From assembly GCF_015752285.1 (NCBI RefSeq), contig NZ_JADOUY010000001.1, positions 310,001-374,000 of the forward strand: a DNA stretch of 64,000 bases, read 5' to 3'. The notes under the pieces were generated by a model. It worked only from the letters and a program-made list of their open reading frames with translations, was not told where the DNA came from and did no database searches. Source of the stretch: Mycetocola_A sp015752285 (lineage in GTDB: Bacteria > Actinomycetota > Actinomycetes > Actinomycetales > Microbacteriaceae). This document shows positions 60,240 to 64,000 of the stretch, one piece after another. Position numbers and translations under genes: made by a program. Position 1 is the first letter of the stretch. Each line of letters begins with the position of its first letter.

Positions 60240-61703
60240 CTAACGGAAACTGACGACACGACCGGACTTCTTCCGGGTGTGCCAGCTCATGCGGTCGAAC
60301 GCGACAATGGCCGCTACAGCGCCGTCAATCTTTCGGGGGCTGTTGCGTTTGTCTTTCTGGACGATGGCGCCTATCGCGGTCTGCACAGCGACAGTCTGGG
60401 AGACGTGCAAGCTCAGGGTCTTGTCCCCGTCGTGGGTCATCGAGCCGTCGAGCACAGCGGCATAAAGTCGATCCGTCGCCGGTCCCATGCGGTTACGAAA
60501 GCCGGTGTTGTACTCGACTACTTTTCGTTCGCCGTGACGTTTGGCCCAGTCTTCGATCTCGGAACGCCAGCCCCAGGGGTCACAGGCCAGCTCCACAACG
60601 TCGAACTTGTCGAAAGCGTCATCGACTGCCTTCGTCACTTCCGAACGCGGCACGCGCCATCCTGCATGGTCCGGTTTGTTCCAGATATTGATAGGTGCAA
60701 TGAAGCCGTCCATCGTGCACGCCACCAGTGCTGTCGAGTCGCCGGATGCTGAACCGTCGAAGCCAAGGACGATACGTTCACCCGGCACCAGTTCACGATC
60801 CACGGCCTGTTTATCCCAGACGCCGAACGGCAACCATGAGTCATTCGAGCCGACCCACTGGCCCAGCCTGTAACGCCTGAACGCTGCCTCACGAGTGGTC
60901 TTCACCGTCGAACGGAAAGCGTCAACGTGCAGGAAGTCGCCAAGCGCCGGGTTAGCGATATGCCACGCTGCTTCGTCATCGACCGCGCAACCGTCAGGTG
61001 CAGCCCATTCGCGGAACACGAAAGACGGATCTTGACCGGTGCGGCCATATTTCACCAGGTCGAACATGACGGACTCTTGCGAATCTGAAGGGGTCGAGAT
61101 CGCCAGCGTCAGCGATTCCTTGCGCTTGCCAGCGGCAGACGTGACGGCTTCCCAAACCTCGCGGGTGACAACGTGCAATTCGTCCACAATCTGCAACGTC
61201 GGGTCGTAACCCTGAAGCGCCGACTCGGTAGCCGGCAGAGCCAGGAACACGCCAGCGTTATGCGGCGTCTCGATCCGGTCCTTGAAGATGTGCGCACGCT
61301 CGGCCAACCGTTCATCGAGTTCGATCATCCGTTTAGCGGCGTTGAACACGTGCTTCGCCTGCAACTCGGTAGACGCGACAACGAGGACTTGCGGCGACTC
61401 CACTTCGTCAGCGAACAAGCCATAGAGTCCCAGCACAGCGGCCAGACCTGTCTTGCCGTTGCCACGCGGGATGCTCAGAAGTGCCTGCCGTGGTCGTGGT
61501 CGGTTTGACGGATACAAGGATTCGACAACCTCGAGTTGCCAGTCACGCAACAGGAAGGGCTGCTTAGCTCCCTCACCCTTCGGCACCTTCAGGAAGTCGC
61601 TGCTGAAGTCCCTGACACGCTCCCAGCCACGCGCCGGATACTCGCTCCAATCCAGCTCGTCAGCGGTGATCTGAGCCTTAGGACCGGGCCTAGGCATCAT
61701 CAC
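60240..61703 (-). CDS. Phage terminase large subunit
   Basis: A 487-residue packaging motor. Walker A PRGNGKT at about 79-85, Walker B QIVDELH at about 171-177, coupling TISTPSD-like (ISTPSDSQESV), and a RNase H-type nuclease part starting GFDGSASGDSTALVAC. No small terminase gene is visible; the HNH nuclease upstream occupies its usual place. The start overlaps the HNH gene by 14 bp; three ATGs in a row are possible. Confidence 0.93.
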   Translation of the reverse strand: MMMPRPGPKAQITADELDWSEYPARGWERVRDFSSDFLKVPKGEGAKQPFLLRDWQLEVVESLYPSNRPRPRQALLSIPRGNGKTGLAAVLGLYGLFADEVESPQVLVVASTELQAKHVFNAAKRMIELDERLAERAHIFKDRIETPHNAGVFLALPATESALQGYDPTLQIVDELHVVTREVWEAVTSAAGKRKESLTLAISTPSDSQESVMFDLVKYGRTGQDPSFVFREWAAPDGCAVDDEAAWHIANPALGDFLHVDAFRSTVKTTREAAFRRYRLGQWVGSNDSWLPFGVWDKQAVDRELVPGERIVLGFDGSASGDSTALVACTMDGFIAPINIWNKPDHAGWRVPRSEVTKAVDDAFDKFDVVELACDPWGWRSEIEDWAKRHGERKVVEYNTGFRNRMGPATDRLYAAVLDGSMTHDGDKTLSLHVSQTVAVQTAIGAIVQKDKRNSPRKIDGAVAAIVAFDRMSWHTRKKSGRVVSFR

Positions 61704-62088
61704 CCCGATACAAATGAGAACCGTTCTCGATAAGAGTCGGGATATTTGCCATCACCCGGGGGCCCTTAGAGCGGTCGAGTGCCCCTATCCCCGTGGGTGT
61801 CGCTGTGTCGTCGGGTGCGCCCTTCGCGCTGTTGCATGACCTACAGAGCACGTCTACGTCTGCGAGTGACTTAGCTGGCCATCTGAGGTGGTCGCCTGTG
61901 AGGTCGTCCTTGGTGCCACAGGCGGAGCACCAGGGCTGGATCTGTCGCGCTCGTCGGCTGAGCCTGAACCATGCGGAGTCGTAGCCGCGTCGTGAGGCTG
62001 ACGCTTTGGGTTGGGTTGGTGCGGGGTGGTCGCTGCATCTGCTGCCTTCGCTTGGTTCAGCGCAGACGACGCAGAGCTTGAGAGTCAT
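61690..62088 (-). CDS. HNH endonuclease
   Basis: A 132-residue nuclease: zinc pairs CSACG and CRSC around DDLTGDHLRWPAKSLADVDVLCRSCNSAKG (the H-N core). Directly upstream of the large terminase, as in many cos-type phages where HNH aids end cleavage. A further Cys pair CVVCAE lies at the N-terminus. Confidence 0.92.
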   Translation of the reverse strand: MTLKLCVVCAEPSEGSRCSDHPAPTQPKASASRRGYDSAWFRLSRRARQIQPWCSACGTKDDLTGDHLRWPAKSLADVDVLCRSCNSAKGAPDDTATPTGIGALDRSKGPRVMANIPTLIENGSHLYRGDDA

Positions 62089-62165
62089 AGGACTGTCGCC
62101 CGTCGCTTGAGGACTACGGGGCCTTTGGAGCGGTTGCCTTGTACGCGGAGGATCTTGATATTCAT
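62085..62165 (-). CDS. Possible 26-residue peptide upstream of HNH
   Basis: MNIKILRVQGNRSKGPVVLK and six more residues. A short basic frame whose stop overlaps the HNH start by ATGA, suggesting translation coupling. AAAGGA lies about a dozen bases before the ATG. It could be a leader or chance. Confidence 0.35.
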   Translation of the reverse strand: MNIKILRVQGNRSKGPVVLKRRATVL

Positions 62166-62188
62166 GCTGTTCTGATTCCTTTGTGTCA

Positions 62189-62971
62189 TTAGCTGACCTG
62201 TCTTAGTTCGGGGATGAAGCCTGTGTCTGCCCATTCCTGGCCCTTGGGTGAGAGGGCGCTGTAAGCGTCGTCACCGTAGTCAGGGCCTTCGTACTCGTCG
62301 TAGCGGGGCATCTGCTTGTGGTAGGCGTCAATGAGGATTGCGGCTTCACCGGTGGACATTCGCTGCCACTGCTTGACGTTGTGTTCGCTGGGGATCTCGC
62401 TGCTGAAGTGGATGAAGAGATCATTCAGGTAATCGAGCTGTTGCTGTGTAGCTAATGGCGAATGCACGTCAAAAGAAATTGCACGTTGGGACGAAAGTTC
62501 CGACCTGAGATCTTCTTCATTGGTTCTACTTGTAGGTGGTTCTTCTTTGGGTGCCACGCTGCCACCAGGGGGTGGTGGCACGCTGCCAGTAGGTGGTGGC
62601 ACTGTGCCCGGGGGTATCGGATCTTCCGACGCACTTTCGAAGCGTGGACCCTTCTTACGTCGGGAGTTATCCACAGGCGGCTGACGGCTGAACGTGCCCA
62701 CTGAGTACAGGTTTCGGTCATTGTTGCCGTTGCCGAGTGGTCGCCGTGTGACCTTGATAATGCCGCGCTGCTCGAGCATCGGCAGGGTCCGGCGAACTGT
62801 CCTAGGTGACGTTCGGGATTCTTTTGCGATGGTCGATATCGAGGGATAAGCGGTGCCGGTCGTGTGGTCGCGGTGGTTCAATAACGCGAGGTAGACAAGC
62901 AATTCGTTTGCGTCGAAGTCGTAGTCGCGGATTACCCAGTTCGGGATCATCGTGAAACTCTCATTAGCCAT
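62189..62971 (-). CDS. Winged-helix replication-type protein (HTH_36, DnaD-like context)
   Basis: A 260-residue protein. Residues 1-95 form a helix-turn-helix of the HTH_36 type (NELLVYLALLNHRDHTTGTAYPSISTIAKESRTSPRTVRRTLPMLEQRGIIKV). Then a Pro-rich linker and an alpha-helical C-terminus (LDYLNDLFIHFSSEIPSEHNVKQWQRMSTGEAAILIDAY). Such proteins start or help replication in phages and satellites. No helicase or primase is seen in the window. Confidence 0.8.
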   Translation of the reverse strand: MANESFTMIPNWVIRDYDFDANELLVYLALLNHRDHTTGTAYPSISTIAKESRTSPRTVRRTLPMLEQRGIIKVTRRPLGNGNNDRNLYSVGTFSRQPPVDNSRRKKGPRFESASEDPIPPGTVPPPTGSVPPPPGGSVAPKEEPPTSRTNEEDLRSELSSQRAISFDVHSPLATQQQLDYLNDLFIHFSSEIPSEHNVKQWQRMSTGEAAILIDAYHKQMPRYDEYEGPDYGDDAYSALSPKGQEWADTGFIPELRQVS

Positions 62972-63024
62972 TTCGCCTCCTTCCTAACGAAGCGGGGCCG
63001 ACCCGTAGGCCAGCCCCTTCTCGA

Positions 63025-63204
63025 TCACGGCCATTCGGGAGCGGTATTCGGCTTGTCGATCTGGTGTGCTGTCTCGATCAACTTGACGGCCAACCGGCGC
63101 GCCTGGTCGGGGGTGAGGAAGTCAAGAGCCACGTCAGTCTCGTCTTCGTCGTACAGGACAACGTGAGGGAGATCCCCGACTCTGCCTGTTGTAACGCCGG
63201 TCAT
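63025..63204 (-). CDS. Small phage-element protein, unknown
   Basis: A 59-residue protein (MTGVTTGRVGDLPHVVLYDE ... DFLTPDQARRLAVKLIETA ... APEWP). Its ATG overlaps the stop of the next upstream gene by ATGA. Resembles small DUF-type phage proteins with a C-terminal helix (TPDQARRLAVKLIETAHQ), but I cannot name it. Confidence 0.65.
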   Translation of the reverse strand: MTGVTTGRVGDLPHVVLYDEDETDVALDFLTPDQARRLAVKLIETAHQIDKPNTAPEWP

Positions 63205-63392
63205 CGGGCCACAGCCGTGACGATGAAGTAATCGGCGCGGTTCAGGCTGCCCCCTACGGCGTGTTGGTCGCCATTTGCGAGAATTTGCATGTCGAGGTCA
63301 TTGGGGCGGATGGTGCGTCCGAACGGGCTGGTGACGGTGTGCCCGTTCCAGTCAATGTCGCGGGTGGCTGGTACGATTGGTACTGTCTTCAT
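63201..63392 (-). CDS. Small phage-element protein, unknown
   Basis: A 63-residue protein (MKTVPIVPATRDIDWNGHTV ... DMQILANGDQHAVGGSLNRADYFIVTAVAR). Strong AAGGAG ribosome-binding site before the ATG at 63392. An in-frame ATG at 63491 overlapping the upstream stop would make a 96-residue form. No known family. Confidence 0.6.
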   Translation of the reverse strand: MKTVPIVPATRDIDWNGHTVTSPFGRTIRPNDLDMQILANGDQHAVGGSLNRADYFIVTAVAR

Positions 63393-63487
63393 GATCGTTT
63401 CTCCTTGGTAGGTGTTTCGGTCGATCCCCTCGGTATGGTTATGCGCTCCAACGCTCACCAGGTCGGGGGATTTTTCTTTGAGCTGGG

Positions 63488-63727
63488 TCATACGGCCTCC
63501 AGCGCGGTTCCGTATCGTGCGCTGTTCTCAATCCAGTCGATGACTTCCGATTCGACGTAGAGAACCGTCTTCGGAGTGGGCTTCCGGTAGCGGGGACCCT
63601 TACCGGTGAATCGCAGTTGCGCGAGGTTGGCCTTCGTCATGCCAGGGATGAGCTCCATAACCTGATCAGGGCTCAAGTAGCGTGCCCGCGCTTCCGGCGT
63701 CACCTCGGGGTGTTGAACTTTTGTCAC
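63488..63727 (-). CDS. AlpA/excisionase-like HTH protein
   Basis: A 79-residue DNA-binding protein: ARYLSPDQVMELIPGMTKANLAQLRFTGKGPRYRKPTPKTVLYVESEVIDWIE, the MerR-like winged fold of phage AlpA regulators and excisionases. It is the first gene of the leftward operon and so a likely activator or excision factor of the element. Confidence 0.82.
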   Translation of the reverse strand: MTKVQHPEVTPEARARYLSPDQVMELIPGMTKANLAQLRFTGKGPRYRKPTPKTVLYVESEVIDWIENSARYGTALEAV

Positions 63728-63798
63728 GTTTACTCCGTTCAGTTGCGATAATCGGGCGTCTTCTAAGCCGATCCTAGCAGACTTTCGATCACCGGTAG

Positions 63799-63816
63799 CG
63801 TTTTCGCCCTAAAACG
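63799..63816. promoter_or_regulatory. Putative repressor operator
   Basis: CGTTTTCGCCCTAAAACG: 6-bp arms CGTTTT / AAAACG around CGCCCT, between the divergent AlpA-like and XRE genes. A GATACT -10-like box follows, only about 11 bases before the XRE start, so that transcript is nearly leaderless. Confidence 0.5.
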
Positions 63817-63831
63817 GATACTGTCGTCAAC

Positions 63832-64000
63832 ATGAGTACGGATGTAATCCCGGATATTGCGACCATCGACGGCATCTTCGGGAAGCGGTTTGCGGAAGCA
63901 CGTAAAGGCAAGGGCTTGAGCCAGGAAGCCATCGTCACAGCGCTTGCGAAACGTGGCTATCCGCTCCACCTCACTGCGGTTGGAAAGATCGAGCGTGGGG
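63832..64000 (+). CDS. XRE family repressor (partial)
   Basis: The first 56 codons of a gene cut by the window end. FGKRFAEARKGKGLSQEAIVTALAKRGYPLHLTAVGKIERG is a classic Cro/CI-type helix-turn-helix. Divergent from the AlpA-like operon and therefore the presumed lysogeny repressor. Confidence 0.85.
   Translation, partial: MSTDVIPDIATIDGIFGKRFAEARKGKGLSQEAIVTALAKRGYPLHLTAVGKIERG

Larger units (their letters stand above)
55094..64000. mobile_element. Integrated phage-like element with head genes but no tail genes (left part; continues past the window)
   Basis: Bounded on the left by the tRNA-Ser attachment fragment. All recognisable structural genes are head genes on the minus strand, plus replication-type and regulatory genes, with a divergent XRE repressor at the right edge. 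No tail tube, tape-measure, baseplate, holin or lysin gene is present downstream of the connector, where they normally lie. The DNA is visibly less GC-rich than the host and almost lacks the host GGATGC/GCATCC hexamers. The integrase is expected to the right of the window. Confidence 0.85.

Noticed and set aside
1..64000. CRISPR array.
   Set aside because: No series of identical 23-40 bp repeats with uniform spacers. The 30-bp tandem units at 11673 have no spacers, and the palindromes at 55.2-56.1 kb differ in sequence.
1..64000. Insertion sequences or transposase genes.
   Set aside because: No transposase-like protein or flanking target duplications seen anywhere in the window.

Overview
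The window is chromosomal DNA from a high-GC actinobacterium, most likely Microbacteriaceae. The evidence is GC-rich codon use, an LPXTG surface protein, AT-poor promoters, actinobacterial families (DUF1206, DUF5997, DUF6093, GAP family) and a strong excess of GGATGC/GCATCC hexamers. About 55.1 kb is host sequence. The last 8.9 kb is the start of an integrated phage-like element, marked by a 3' fragment of a tRNA-Ser gene.

Region by region: 0-10.4 kb holds an amino-sugar or sugar-catabolism block (peptide/opine-type ABC transporter pieces, TIM-barrel isomerase, Gfo/Idh/MocA oxidoreductase, ROK repressor, BadF-type sugar kinase). It is followed by a HhH-GPD glycosylase, a universal stress protein, tadA, murQ and upp. 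At 10.6-11.7 kb a leaderless small ORF ending in a Cys-rich tail precedes a winged-helix regulator. From 11.8 to 23.5 kb there are a UvrA2-type ATPase, an SMP-30 protein, a TetR-controlled DUF4386/oxidoreductase pair, an Ada-AlkA plus Ogt alkylation-repair pair, YihY and a glycosyltransferase. From 23.4 to 37.7 kb there are stress proteins (CsbD, TerC, MBL-fold, ArfB), short-chain dehydrogenases with a GntR regulator, a thiolase and tRNA-Arg(ACG).

From 37.9 to 55 kb there are an aldo/keto reductase, an OhrR-like regulator, and a yybP-ykoY-type manganese riboswitch in front of a ferritin-like/VIT metal transporter. These are followed by a LysR effector-domain protein without a DNA-binding domain, an AI-2E / cardiolipin synthase / GAP membrane operon, an LPXTG protein, a three-gene ABC importer, an SDR/TetR pair and DedA.

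The integrated element (55.09 kb to beyond the window end) reads, on the minus strand from right to left: AlpA-like regulator, small proteins, winged-helix replication-type protein, HNH nuclease, large terminase, portal, MuF-like protein, DUF6093, scaffold, major capsid and head-tail connector. The genes then stop. There is no tail, lysis or integrase gene between the connector and the attachment site. Instead there is about 0.9 kb of non-coding DNA packed with perfect, mutually different inverted repeats. A divergent XRE repressor begins at the right edge. This layout resembles a capsid-forming phage satellite (cf-PICI-like), with an unidentified structured RNA or DNA region at its attachment end. 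That is the most unusual part of the window.

Start codons were chosen by ribosome-binding site, overlap with the upstream gene and family length. Functional names rest on motif recognition by eye; no database search was possible.
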